NCBI GenBank assembly: GCA_050084985.1
Contig: JBITNC010000001.1
Span: 101,928,001 to 101,992,000 of the forward strand
Length of the DNA stretch: 64,000 nucleotides
From: Nageia nagi
Lineage: Eukaryota > Pinophyta
Direction of reading: 5' to 3'
Both the position numbers and the translations under genes were made by a program. Positions 12,401 to 24,267 of this stretch are shown piece by piece. The notes under the pieces are model-generated. The model did no database searches. It saw nothing but the letters and a program-made list of their open reading frames with translations, and was not told where the DNA came from. Numbering within the stretch: the first letter of the stretch is position 1; each line of letters opens with the position of its first letter.

Positions 12401-13210
12401 CAAAATTTGATGATCCACTTAAAAATTCAGTTTTGTGGTTCCTACTCCCCACAACAAAACTTCCATTCCCACTTTATGCACATTGATAGAACTTGCTCCC
12501 ACTCTAACTAGGCAACAAACGAACACAACCATCACTATTTCCTACAAACTGGTCAAGGTTGGTGTTATAACCAAGAAGGTTAACCCTACATGTATTGTAT
12601 ACGACAAATAGGAGGAAAAGAGGGTGAGGAAGGTGGACAACTCCAACACCATACTAGATAAGGTACGAAGTCATAGCATTATCTTTTGCTTTATCTAATT
12701 ACCAAGAAACTCCACCATAATAATAAGTCATGAATTGGTAGCAAACCTTGCAAATATGAGGAAAAAAGGGTGAGAAAGGTGTGAAACATAAGGTGGACAG
12801 CTCCATCACTATACTGATCAAGGTACAAAGCAAACAAAACCCCATTTTTTCCATGCCCCATTTTGCATACATGTCTATCAAGGTTGTTATCATAGTTTTG
12901 TGCAAAGGAAACCCACATCTAGTTATTTTTCCATGCACCATTTTGTTTTAACAAAACCATTATCATCTTAATGCTCCCACATTTTGCATACATATCTATC
13001 AAGGTTGTTATCACAATTTCATGCGAAAGAAACCCACATTTGGTTATTTGTCCATGCCCCATTTTGTTCAAACAAAACCCTTATCATCTTAATACTCCTA
13101 CATTTTGCATAGATGCCCATCAAGGATGTTATGCGTGGATCCTTGTCTACGTGTAATATAACTATGAGATCATGGTAGTCAAAGACTTCGCTAAAATAAA
13201 TCATTTGCTA
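12400..13210 (-). pseudogene. PPR gene fragments, antisense, copy A
   Basis: Minus-strand frames contain repeated PPR signatures: KITRCGFPLHKTMITTLIDM followed by YAKWG at 12800-12941, and SLMGIYAKCRSIKMIRVLFE at 13075-13135. The stretch from about 12840 to 13110 is itself two to three near-repeats of one unit (antisense of LIDMYAKCG...). Stops and frameshifts interrupt everything. PPR proteins bind organellar RNA; this copy is non-functional. Confidence 0.65.
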
Positions 13211-13975
13211 GAAAAATCCTTTTTCCATTTCCACAGCAAACATCTTTTAGTCAATCACTAGTAATTACCACATGAAAATTGTCCATCCTTAAAGTGGTAA
13301 AAACGGTTAGAATCCCTTAGAACAATTTCTAGTGCAACAATTTTGGATAGAAGCTTTATCACAATGTGGCAGTTAGCACATACTTGGAGGTTCTTCACAA
13401 CTTAAATATTTGTGCCAAAGGATATGCTTAACAACCCAAAGGTAATTGCTAGTTTTTTCACTAATTTGGTGAATAATTTGTTCCTTCTCTTCCTCCTTGA
13501 CATCTTACAGAACAAATTTATTCATTTAAGCTATGGTAGCAAAATGATAAAGGCAAGAGCAAAGTACAATTAAGAGTTGCTCTGCTTTGTTCATACCAAA
13601 GTATCAGGTTACTTTTAAGCCCTTCTCTAGCATCTATTATTCATCGAGTGTTTTCTATTTCTTTAAAGTATTTTCATTTCATCTTTGCGATTCTTGTACC
13701 TCATTTTCAAACTCTTCATTATACAATAATACAGGATTCCTGAAAAAATATTTAATACCATGAAACCATAGTATTAAAAAATAAAGCTTTCACAAATAGT
13801 TCAATTCCATTAGTTGAAACCGTAGTATTAAAAAACATATGTATTGTATTTGGAATATATCTTGTTGCCTTCATCTCGCTCAATAATTTCTCCAATTTTC
13901 CATAGATGTCCTATGTTTGCGAGTATTATCTGTCTCCTACAAGAAAAGCATGTATATTTTTTTCAACTTCAATCC

Positions 13976-14474
13976 TGTTGGAATGTATAATGCATTATTG
14001 TAAGGTTTTGTAATGTTCTTTTTTGTAAATTCACTAATACTTAAAGTCTCTGGATACCTTAAGTATTTAAGTTAATATGATAATGTAACTTGTCCTACAC
14101 TCCATCTCATGAGCATGTCCCTTAAGTAAAAGGGAGTAGCATGTCATGCCTTTGTACAATGGTTAAAAGGGTGATCAAAAGAAGGATTTTGGCCTATAAA
14201 TAAAAAGCCATGTCTTTGTGATCACTCACCAATTTGTAAAGCAAAGTTATGCTCTAAGATAGTGATTAGAAGATAAAATTAGAAGGATTGTAAGAGAGTT
14301 GTCTTTGTGAATGAAGTATAATCTTATTAGTAGATGTATTCCTAGTTGGAGGAACCATTTTATATCTTGAGTCACTTTATGAAATTGGTTTATGTTTTAG
14401 TATATTGTTGATGAGAGAGCTTTCAAGAGATCTTGTTAGTTTAGGATTATGTTTTTTATAGTTCAATCCCTTCA
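13976..14474 (+). mobile_element. E1 5' LTR
   Basis: Starts TGTTGGAATGTATAATG and ends CCCTTCA, three bases before the PBS. It contains a TATA box at 14195-14202. Flanking bases AATCC at 13971-13975 are the left target site; copy B, which lacks the insertion, reads CAATCCAAG at the same place. Confidence 0.8.
14195..14202 (+). promoter_or_regulatory. E1 LTR TATA box
   Basis: TATAAATA about 220 bp into the LTR, the usual position for the U3 core promoter. Confidence 0.6.
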
Positions 14475-14476
14475 TT

Positions 14477-14488
14477 TGGTATCAGAGC
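14477..14488 (+). other. E1 primer binding site
   Basis: TTGGTATCAGAGC directly after the LTR is complementary to the 3' end of initiator methionine tRNA, the standard plant copia primer. Confidence 0.85.
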
Positions 14489-14924
14489 TAGTTTGAAGGT
14501 TCCTATTCAACATTTTGGAAGTTTTCTTCCTTCAATTTTGAGGTCTTATTGAGTTAAACTCAAAAGAAGGTATATATTTTTTAGATTAGCTCATTATGAT
14601 TATAACATCCTTTTATTATGAGCTACTCCATTTTTTAAAAGAAATATACTTACATGTTATTGCTATGAATTTTTTATCAAGACTATTTTTTTAGAGTTGC
14701 AATTTTTTGATAAAATTATTTATGCTATAGTGATACTATGTTATATTTCAAAGAATAGCATTTTTTTTATACTTTTTTTTTACACAAAGATTGAGTAGAA
14801 ATATTAGAATTAAAAAAATAGAAAAAATATTATTCTTTCAAATATTTAATGTTAGTAATTTTAAAAAAAAAATGTTAATAATTTTATTTTATTTGCAATT
14901 TTGTACATCTTGTAACATCTCCTG

Positions 14925-15330
14925 GAGATGCTTTAAACCTTGGTTGCGCCCTCGCAACTTGGTCGCAGCGTAGTCTGCTTCGCTGCTCGTTCCCTCTGCT
15001 CCTCCTTGGCAGCGATCTGGTGGCCATTTCCCACTCACTGTCTTCCATCGCCTCTCCTCTATTTTGTTGTCCTCTCCTCTGCTATATGACCTCTCCTACT
15101 TAGCCCGCTTGTCATTGTGTTGGCTGTGGTCGGCCTCCCTGCGCTTGGACCTTGGCCTGTTCGGCCTCCCTACCCTCGTACCTTGGCTTGTTCGACCTCC
15201 TTCTCTGACCGACCCTCTCCTTCAATGTTGGCCGCTCGGCCCTCTGCTGCACCGCTAGACTCTTTGTTTTTCCATACGCCTCTCCTCTGCTATAACCACC
15301 ATATTCCCATCTAGCGCCGCCTCTTTTCCT
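14925..15330 (+). other. GC-rich block in the E1 cargo slot
   Basis: A C+T- and GC-rich island in otherwise very AT-rich leader, with an internal duplication around TTGGCCTGTTCGGCCTCCCT and TTGGCTTGTTCGACCTCC (about 15150-15205). Open frames of 64-65 codons exist (15064-15258, 15117-15314), but no family was recognised. Its position corresponds to the captured gene fragments of E2 and E3. Confidence 0.5.
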
Positions 15331-16079
15331 TGCTTGAGTCTTTTCTATCTTTAAATTCTAGTCTACTCTGTGAGGAATATGTTACTTGTCAATAAAATCA
15401 TAGCATTAATTTCCATTTAGTGGAGTGTGGTTCTCCTTTTTTCATTTAATTCTTTGACTTGGAGTACAATTTGAATCGAAATTGAATCATGATTTATTAA
15501 ATACTTCCCTTATTTATTTGAAGAAAATCATGAGTAAGATGTTAAGAATTTTTTTTTTTTTTTTAAGTAATCTTGTAGAGATTATTACTATTTACTTTTT
15601 TTTTAATATTTTTAATTAATTTTTTTTTCTTGAAGTTGCAAGACAAATTCTTAAATGAAAATTGATAGCTAAGCATTCTAGAATATTTATACAAGCATTT
15701 TTGAAAATGATTTAATCATCTTGCAATTTACTTTGGAAAAAATTACTTAGAAAGAGTGATTTTTTTTTGGTAAAAAATTGATATTTTAAATTTCTTTCCT
15801 AAAAGGATCAAATGATTTTGAGTAAAAAGGGAGGAAATCATCTTATTGTTTACTTAAAATGAGTTTTTTAAATCCTTATATTATATGTCTATTTTAAGTG
15901 TTTATTTTGATAAATTTTTTATGCAAAGTTAACTTGTGCAAATTATGGAAATGATGCATGTTTATGCCTCTTTAATTATTTATCTTTATTTTGATAAATT
16001 CTTTATGCAAAGTTAACTTGTGCAAAATATGGACTTATGAATTTATGTAAATATGTCCTTTAAGGGTTAGTGGACAAAA

Positions 16080-16660
16080 CCCATTGGACTCTTAAGGTTC
16101 TAAGTTATAAATGGATGATATTTCATTTTTACACACTTTACTTGATATTTTACATCTTTGGTTTACTTATTTATGCAAAAATCATAAACATTAAGTGGGC
16201 AACCCCTTAAAATGAATACATTCGCATATACATTTTGCAACATAATTTATTCGAAAAGCCATGAGGTAAGGATAAAATAGACTAGAGCCTTTAGTTCGAT
16301 GATTCAAATGATGAAAAGTTTGTAATTCTTAATTACCCTTAAGTTCTTTATTGGTTTGGATATAACTCCAATAGGTGGATAAGCATGTGTGTAGTAATAC
16401 CACATGTTCGTACATCCATTTAGGGATTATCTTGATAACCTAAGAGGATAACTTGAAACCTAATCAAGATTAATAATTTGGCTGATCCAACATACATTAT
16501 AACTTTGAAAAATAATAGGTACTCCTTGTGAGAGTATATTACTACCTAAGATGAACTGGTTGAAGATTGGTAGTACTTGAGCTCTACCTTACGGGCATCC
16601 AAGTGAAGGCTTAATTTTAGATAAGAAAATAAGCTTCAACTTTATCACTCTACATTTATA
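16080..16660 (+). other. Conserved leader block, E1
   Basis: Shares recognisable phrases with E2 28540-29150, E3 46718-47300 and E4 37800-38400: AACCCCTTAAAATGAATACA, GCCATGAGGTAAGGATA, a hairpin with CACATG/CATGTG arms at 16381-16407, GGGATTATCTTGATAACC, and CATCCAAGTGAAGGC. No coding potential. Confidence 0.7.
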
Positions 16661-16872
16661 TTACTTGATAATGTCAAAAGTGTTAGATACATGGGATATA
16701 TTATGAGTTTCTATTATAAGCATTTGCACATGTGAACTATGTTTAAAATTAAGCATGTTCTTTTATTAAATTTAACATGTATAAATGATTTACTTGAATA
16801 AATCTAAAACATGTATGGATTTCATGTTGGATTTTAGACCACATGCTTATTTTTCACATTCTTATGTAGCAG

Positions 16873-18490
16873 ATGGGAGACACCTTCTTACCTAAGCACA
16901 TTCTCGATAGTTCTAACTTTGGTATTTAAGAACCTCCGATGAGAGCTAAATTGTAAGTAAAGAAGCTTTGGTAAATAGTTAATGAGAACTTTATTGCTCC
17001 TACAGATGAGAAGGCACTTGAGGCATACAACACAAAGAATGAATTGGTAACCTCCATGATTGTTTATGCAATGTCAGATGAAATGCTCTTTATGATTTCA
17101 TCATCAATTTTAGCAAAAGAAGCTTATGATAAGCTCAAGAAAATTTAACTTAGATCTAAGTTTTCAAGAAGGTTAACTATTCTCACTATTCTCTAAAAGT
17201 TACTTCAATCTCATCAAAATATGAAAATGTTACCATCTACTTAAACAAAATCATTGACCTTAGGACCCAACTTGTTGCTTGTGGGTGTAATTAGATCAAC
17301 GATGAGTTCATGGTTTTCATTATATTTTCAAAGCCTTTCTTCAAAATTTAGTAACTTTATGACTGTAATTAAGACTAGGATTGATGATGAAGAAGAAGTC
17401 TTCTTCCTTGAGAACTTTTCAAGGCTCCTTCTAAAGCATGAAGAAACTCTCAACAAAAAGGTGTTGATATCTTCTCCAAAGGAGAATAACATTGCTCTAG
17501 AAGCAACCAAAACTCTTTTTAAGAAGAAGTTCAATCATAAAAAAAAAATCTTATCCTTCTTCTTTTAAAACATTTGAAAAAAGAGGCAACAATAACTACT
17601 ACTTCAAGCAAAGAGATGGAAAAGGCAAAGCAAACAAACCAAATCTCAAGGTAATATTCAATAAAAATTGTAACTTTTGTGGTAACCATGGTCATAAAGA
17701 ATTTGATTGCTATAAGAAAAAAAATAAATAAATAAATAAATAAAGGTAATGGAAATGTAAATAACTTCAAAGAAAAGGAGAATATAAAAGTTAAACTTAT
17801 TGTTGGGCTCTACTCCATGACTCGCTCCTTCTCGTCTGATTGGATTGTTGACTCTAGATGCACTAATCATTTTTGCTTTAAAAATGATAAGTTTGGAAAT
17901 TTTCATAAGTATCGAAAAGATGTAGTTATGATATGTGATAATTCCATCCTTGAAGTCCAAAGAATTGAAAGTGTGTTTATTAATGGGAAGGTTCTTGAAA
18001 ATATGCTCTATGTTCTTAAGCTCAAGATGAACCTTCTCTCTATGATTCAAGTTGCAATAATAGGATACTCATTTGAGTTTGATTCACACTCTTGATACAT
18101 TAAGAAAGGAATTAGTATGTTAGTTAAAGGGTCAATGAATGATGATCTTTACATTGTAGATCAAATTCCAATGAAGATGTGTCTTGCTACGAATGTGTGT
18201 TCTAGAGGCAACCTTTAGCATCAACATTTAGGGCACCTTAACCATAAAAGTATTCAAGTCATGAAATACCAAGAACATGTGAAAGATTTATCTTCAATTT
18301 CACCTTCAATTAGTTTATGTGAAAAAATGCATCATAGGCAAGATGAATAAACAAAGGTTTGAAAAAGGTAAGGCAATAAGAGCATCTCAACCTCTTCAGC
18401 TTATGAATTCAGATTTTATGGGTCCGTTTCAGATTAAATCATTTGGAGGAGCATCTTATGTCTTGACCTTCATTGATGACTTCAATAGGA
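16873..18490 (+). pseudogene. E1 copia gag-pol, broken and truncated
   Basis: Starts with an ATG at the same point as E2 and E3 (LPKHILDSSNFG). Gag is interrupted by stops (for example in the NFGIWE box) and frameshifts. Zinc knuckle CNFCGNHGHKEFDC is at about 17670-17712. The protease stretch DWIVDSRCTNH at about 17838-17870 has Arg in place of the Gly of the DSG catalytic triplet. Pre-integrase and the first integrase residues (MNSDFMGPFQIKSFGGASYV) follow, then the element ends at 18490. Confidence 0.85.
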
Positions 18491-18770
18491 TGAACATTTA
18501 ACATGTTGCCATTAACTACAACATTTAACTTTAATCATACCATTACCAGCATTTAATACTCAAGCCTTAGCACTTGGTAGGTTTGGATACCTATATTCAT
18601 AAGTCATATTTATCAATAAAATATCATTATTCATTGTCAATACTTCATTGATCACCATCAAATCAAAATAAAAAGCATATAATAGCATCAAAACATCAAC
18701 ATCATTATATTCTCATTAGACTTTTGTGTTAAGTTTTGCACCTCACAAAATTCAACTCAAAAGGGGGCAA

Positions 18771-19295
18771 TAGTAGACACTATGAAAATGCATATCTTGA
18801 GCATACATGTAAATTTGAAAAATATCATAAGCATTAACCAAAATCTAACATGGTCAAAATCATAACTAATCTTGATCATCTTATCGATTTCTCGACTTGC
18901 TGATCAATTAACTTATCAACCCTAACCAATCAATTGATCAGAAAATAGTAAAATATAAAAGGTAATTTTTCCCTCTTTTTGAACCTTAACAATTTTGAAT
19001 CTCTATCCTTCCCTCTTAATCCATTGATATACTGAACAATACTCGAATTGTTATGCACTAGAACACATTTTCTATGATGATTTTGGATGAAAACAAAGGC
19101 ATGTGAATATTTTATCACCATATTAGTGGGTTTTGGAGGTATAATCATTGTCATATCATTATTATTTTCCAGCATATTTCTTATTTCAAGGTTTTTGCAA
19201 GTACCTTGGAGCATTTGAAGATATTGGAAATACTATATTCTTTTATATAACATATTTTAATGTTCTTGTATTATTGTGTGCATATAGCATCATTT
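18771..19295 (+). mobile_element. Gypsy 3' LTR, copy B (right end approximate)
   Basis: Polypurine tract CAAAAGGGGGCAA at 18757-18770 is followed by the TAGTAGACAC LTR opening. Parallel to 11621-12149, with small deletions relative to copy A (for example near 18805 and 18848). Confidence 0.5.
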
Positions 19296-19550
19296 CACTA
19301 CAAGAAAATCAGACTCAGTGGGTGGGTACTTTATGGTGGTTCTTTAATGGTGGCTAAAAACCATTGTTGCATTATATATTAAACTATAGTTTTGATGTAC
19401 GATTATAAACCATCATTTTATGTGTATTTATAAGGAAACTTTTGATGGCAATAATAAACTACCCTAAAATATAATACAACAATGGTTAAAAATCATTGTA
19501 AATATCAACTACCTCAAAAAAGGAACAAATTTGAATGGACACATTGCAAA
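19296..19550. mobile_element. CACTA-type terminus, copy B
   Basis: CACTACAAGAAAATC at 19296-19310 is an intact canonical CACTA terminal motif. The subterminal phrases match those after 12150. Confidence 0.65.
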
Positions 19551-20400
19551 ATTTGATGATCCACCCAAATATTTAGTTTCATGGTTCCCACTCCCCACAA
19601 CAAAGCTTCCATTCTCACTTTATGCACATTGATAAAACTTGCTCCCACTATAACTAGGCAACAGAAGAATGCAACCATCACCATTTCTTGCAAACTAATC
19701 AAGGTACTAAGTCGATGTTGGTGTTATAACTAAGAAGGTTAACCCTACATGTATTGTATACAACAAATAGGAGGAAAAGAGGGTGAGGAAGGTGGACAAC
19801 TCCAACACCATACTAGATAAGGTACAAAGTCATAGTATTATCTTTTGCTTTATCTAATTACCAAGAAGCTCCACCATACTAGTGTTGCATTGGTAATACA
19901 ATGATAATAAGTCATGAATTGGTAGAAAACCTTGCAAATATGAGGAAACAAGGGTGAGGAAGGTGTGAAACATAAGGTGGACAACTCCATCACTATACTA
20001 GTCAAGGTACGAAGCAAACAAAACCCCATTTTTTCCATGCCCCATTTTGCATACATGTCTAACAAGGTTGTTATCATAGTTTCATGCAAAGGAAACCCAC
20101 ATCTAGTTATTTTTCCATGCACCATTTTGTTTTAACAAAACCCTTATCATATTAATGCTCCCACATTTTGCATACATATCTATCAAGGTTATTATCATAA
20201 TTTCATGCGAAAGAAACCCACATTTAGTTATTTGTCCATTCCCCATTTTATTCAAACAAAACCCTTATCATCTTATTACTCCTACATTTTGCATAGATGC
20301 CTATCAAGAATGTTATGCATGGATCCTTATCTGCGTGTAATATAACTATGAGATCATGGTAGTCAAAGACTTCATAAAATAAATCATTTGCTAGAAAAAT
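19550..20400 (-). pseudogene. PPR gene fragments, antisense, copy B
   Basis: Copy of 12400-13210. On the minus strand, 19850-20125 reads GKITRCGFPLHETMITTLLD followed by MYAKWG. Interrupted throughout by stops and frameshifts. Confidence 0.65.
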
Positions 20401-21108
20401 CCTTTTTCCATTTCCACAGTAAACATCTTTTAGTCAATCACTAGTAATTACCACATGAACATTGCCCATCCTTAAAGTAGTGAAAACGGTTGGAATCCCT
20501 TACAACAATTTCTCATGCAACAATTTTGGATTGAAACTTTATTAGAAAGTGGCAGTTAGCACATACTTGAAGGTTCTTCACAACTTAAATATTTATGCTA
20601 GAGGTTATGCTTAATAACCTAAAGGCAATTGTTGGTTTTTTCACTATTATGGTGAATAATTTGTTCCTTCTCTTCCTCCTTGACATCTTATAGAACAAAT
20701 CTATTCATATAAGCTATGGTAGCAAAATGATAAAGGCAAGAGCAAAGTACAATTAAGAGTTGCTCTACTTTGTTCATACCAAAGTATCGGGTTACTTTTA
20801 AGCCCTTCTCGAGCATCTATTGTTCATCGAGTGTTTTCTATTTCTTTAAAGTATTTTCATTTCATATTTGCAATTCTTGTACCTCATTTTCAAACTCTTC
20901 ATTATACAATTATACAGGATTCCTGAAAAAATAGTTCAATACCATGAAACCATAGTATTAAAAAATAAGGCTTTCACAAATAGTTCAATTCCATTAGTTG
21001 AAACCATAGTATTAAAAAACATATGTATTGTAATGGAATATACCTTGTTGCCTTCATCTCACTCAATAATTTCTCCAATTTTCCATAGATGTCCTATGTT
21101 TGCAGGTA

Positions 21109-21890
21109 TTATCTATCTCCTACAAGTAAAGCATGTATGTTTTTGTCAACTTCAATCCAAGTACATATATGTGTCTTCTTGATTCCTCTATCTTTCATCA
21201 ATATTATTACTCTTTGAACATCATCCCAACTACCCAATTTAGTATAAATATTTGAAACAAGAACATAAGATGAAGCATTTTTAAGCTCCAACAAAAAAAG
21301 GATTGTATAATTATTCATCTCAGGAATAATGAAATAAAAGTCACTTATGTTATTGAAGTATTTATGACCCTCATCCACTAGACCTAAATGGTTGCATGTA
21401 AGTAGAAAACATACAAAGGTTATGCTATTAGGGTTGATTCTTAAGTGCTTCATCATATCAAAGAGTTTAAGGGAATTCTTATTGTAGCCATGAATTGCAT
21501 ATCCTCCAATCATTGCAGTCCATGAAACTATGTGTGCATCATGCATCTTGTCAAATAATTATTGAGCCTTGTGTATTCTTCCACATTTTTCATACATGTC
21601 TATCAGGGTATTCACAACCACAACATTCAATGAGAAGCCATTTTCAACTACTTTTTGATGGATGTTCATGCCTTCTTCAAGAGCTCTCATGGTGGTACAT
21701 GTTGTATGAATGCTGGCAAAGGTTACAAAGTTTGCCTTTACACCTAACAATTGCATCTACTTAAAAGTATCGAGAGCCTTTTAAAAAAACCCATTTTGTG
21801 CATATCTTAGGATCATTTCAATATATGGGATTGCATCTTGATGAGGCTGTTATCACAATTACATGTGAAAGAAACCCACATCTAATTATT
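21109..21890 (-). pseudogene. PLS-class PPR pseudogene, C-terminal part with E motif
   Basis: Best preserved PPR piece in the window. Reading from about 21890 down: MILRYAQNGF, KALDTFK.MQLLGVKANFVT, ALEEGMNIHQKVVENGF, VVNTLIDMYEKCGRIHKAQ, AHIVSWTAMIGGYAIHGYNK, FVCFLLTCNHLGLVDEGHKY, then NASSYVLVSNIYTKLGSWDD and ICTWIEVDKNIHALLVGDR, the E/E+ tail of plant editing-type PPR proteins. Stops lie near 21557 and 21755. About sixty residues of the usual E region are missing between MNNYT and ELKNAS. This family acts in chloroplasts or mitochondria; this copy is dead. Confidence 0.85.
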
Positions 21891-23028
21891 TTTCCATGAA
21901 TGTCCAAGCTGCATTTTGTTATGAATTATATAGGCACCAAGCAAACAAGTACAAAATGTAGCATTAGGTTTTATTGGTGGGCTAGGCAATGAAGGCACTC
22001 TAAGAATTCATTTTAAACAAGATTGTCTCTTTGCTAAAAAAATGTCTTGTGTTGTATTGACTTTTACTGTATCAAAAGCATGTCTTATGTTCTATTAACT
22101 ATTTTAAATTTATTTTCTTAATATGATCATCCTAATAAAATATAACTTGCTTATTGTAGGCTAGCCAATTCACATAAGGACTAATTAACAACAAAGGAGT
22201 ATCGATGTTTTAATGGAAAAGGTGATCAATGACATAACAGTTGAAGGCAAGGTGATTAGTATTGACCTTGAAGACTCTAAAGATTACAAAAAAGTAATAT
22301 TCTTATAACCCATGTAGAGAAAATAATCTCATTTCAAAGGAACGAATAGATGGCCTCAATGATGAAACCTCCTATTTTCACATTGTCATCCTCCTCACAT
22401 GAAGCTCCATAAACTCTTTCCCTAATCTCATTTAGAAGAAATAAAGAGATGTAAAATAGCATAGTTTTGATGCAACATACTTGGATATTTAACATATTTG
22501 GATATGCATAATTTTGATGTAAAATATATATGTATAGTTTTGATGTAATTAACATGGATATGCATAGTTTTGATGTATCTTTATATGAAAACTTGTCTAA
22601 ATAAATATGAAGGAATTTCAAACCCAACATTATTTTATGAAGAGATGCCTCATTTTCCTTGTCCAAGGTTTATACTTCCATGATTTTTTTGTATAATATA
22701 TTATCTCACTTTGTCCAAGCATACTTGCATGAATTTTTTATATTATATATTTCATCATTTTTCTCATGTATTTCATTTGATTAAGTTGTACATGGGCCTT
22801 CTGTGAATTCTACAGGACCCAAAAACCTTATCAACCCAACCTAGCTAAGAAGGTCAACCATACATATATTAGCTTCAATGTGGGTGTAATATATAATAAT
22901 AATCATTCATGCATTTGAAGTATTGATAGCCTACTTTCACTAACTTGCATGGCTACATGTAGAAAAAACACTAGCAAATGTAACTTCATCTTGTTTAATG
23001 CCCACATATTTCGTTGTTCAAAGAGTTA
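21891..23028. other. AT-rich DNA with PPR-like scraps
   Basis: No intact gene. A minus-strand stretch near 22360-22440 (CEEDDNVKIGGFIIEA) weakly resembles a PPR E-motif. Around 22470-22580 the phrase GGATATGCAT.GTTTTGATGT recurs about four times with variable spacing. Confidence 0.4.
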
Positions 23029-23112
23029 TAAAAATATGCATCCATCACATCTATAGATATTCTATCAAAATTTTGATCTATTTTTTATAGATGTGATGGA
23101 TGCATATTTTTA
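23029..23112. repeat. Perfect 27 bp inverted repeat (84 bp hairpin)
   Basis: Arms 23029-23055 and 23086-23112 are exact reverse complements (TAAAAATATGCATCCATCAC plus seven more bases). The 30 bp between them contains a 14 bp palindrome, ATCAAAATTTTGAT, at 23064-23077. No clear target duplication flanks it. Confidence 0.9.
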
Positions 23113-23869
23113 CTAGGTCTTATTGGTAGTTCATTTTCCTTTTGCTTCATATATATGCCTACCATGATCAAGAAGGTCAACCATACATGTATAATGTTGT
23201 ATTTTGGGTGTAACTTGATAATTGAAGATTCACATGTGGTATGGTACATCTCATGATGAGATCATAGTTTGATCATGGATTGAAAGATTAGCTCTATAGG
23301 GTGGCGAATACCTCTTTACATGAGAACTTGTTGGATTTGCATGCAAGCTAAAGGAAAAATGATGAGGCAAAAAAGACTAGAACCTACAAATAGGGATTTA
23401 TTCATAGAAGACCCTATTGTTTGGGATATCTTATATCAAGGAGGAGCTAGAGTTTCATCAAAGCTCTTGATGGTCATAATTCAAGTTGGTCACCTCAAAT
23501 GGTTGACTCTTGGGATGAAGGGTTATCGTAGATAGTACCTAGTTTAGTATTAACATATTAATTATTCTGCTATGAGGTTGAGAAATGAAGGCTTCATCAC
23601 CATTACTTGCAAACTGGTTAAGGTATTAAGCAAACAACTCCATATTGCAACCGTGATAACAATCATGTAACAACCAAGAATTAGACTTATTTTTTGAAGC
23701 TTACAACTCAGTTGATTCTCTATTTTTTTCCAAAACTACTTGCATGAATTTTTGTATAATGAAAGCCATGAACACTTATGGCATGGGATGCAATGTGTAG
23801 ATAGCATTTACAACTTGCTCATTTATAACATACTAATAGAACCTGATGCAATTAAGATAACATCCATGA
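23113..23869. other. Unassigned DNA
   Basis: A 71-codon plus-strand frame at 23320-23535 (IEDPIVWDILYQGGARVSSK) was not recognised. CATACATGTATAATG-like phrases echo the PPR debris. Nothing else is supportable. Confidence 0.3.
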
Positions 23870-24066
23870 GACATGGTGCACTTACATCATATGGTGCACT
23901 TAGATCATTTTATATCATATGTTGCATTGGAATATTTCATATTATATGGATGGTGCACTGGGATCATTTCATATCATATGTTGTACTGGATCATTTCATA
24001 TCATATGGATGGTGCACTTGGATTATTTTATAGCATATGGTGCATTGGATCATTTCATATCATACA
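23870..24066 (+). repeat. Tandem repeat, core TGGATCATTTCATATCATATG
   Basis: Five to six imperfect copies of a unit combining ATCATATGGTGCACTT with GGATCATTTCATATCAT, with units of about 30-45 bp alternating in length. Confidence 0.8.
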
Positions 24067-24267
24067 ACTTAATTATATAAGAAATTATCATTCAAATACT
24101 TAGTTGATATATATTTACTTTTGGACAAACTTTGATGGGTGCATGATTTTTTTGTATAATGTCATCCATGAACACCTTTAGGCAATGCATATATAGCATT
24201 TTAGGGCTTGCTCAGCTACAACATACTAACATTATTTTGGAAGCCTTGAACCAGTAGTTAAACAATG

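Larger units (their letters stand above)
11340..13975. repeat. 2.6 kb direct repeat, copy A
   Basis: Matches 18490-21158 (copy B) base for base apart from scattered substitutions and small indels. It begins at ATGAACATTTAACATG and ends at CTTCAATCC, immediately before the E1 copia LTR. The order inside is gypsy internal end, polypurine tract (about 11607-11620), LTR-like segment, CACTA terminus (12150) and antisense PPR debris. Copy A has the gypsy body to its left; copy B has the continuing PPR pseudogene to its right. Confidence 0.9.
14475..16872 (+). other. E1 leader, putative 5' intron
   Basis: Non-coding leader of 2.4 kb. A donor-like AAG|GTATAT lies at 14569-14574 and an acceptor TTATGTAG at 16862-16869, four bases before the gag ATG at 16873. 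The layout is shared with E2 and E3 (E4 shares the donors only). Contains the GC-rich block (14925-15330) and the conserved leader block (16080-16660). Confidence 0.55.
13976..18490 (+). mobile_element. Copia element E1, 3'-truncated
   Basis: Contains a 5' LTR, PBS, long leader with GC-rich insert, broken gag, zinc knuckle, protease, pre-integrase and the start of integrase. It stops within the motif that reads FIDDF.R in intact relatives, where copy B of the 2.6 kb repeat takes over. RT, RNase H and the 3' LTR are missing. Related to E2-E4 but the most diverged of the coding copies. Confidence 0.9.
18490..21158. repeat. 2.6 kb direct repeat, copy B
   Basis: Partner of 11340-13975 in the same orientation. 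It joins E1 at TAGGATGAACATTT, where copia and gypsy share ATGA...CATTT. On the right it continues without a break into the PPR pseudogene, whereas copy A is interrupted there by the E1 LTR. Confidence 0.9.

Noticed and set aside
22334-22666. 110-codon minus-strand frame as a gene
   Set aside because: Only a weak PPR-like stretch at its end; the rest is AT-rich translation with no domain.
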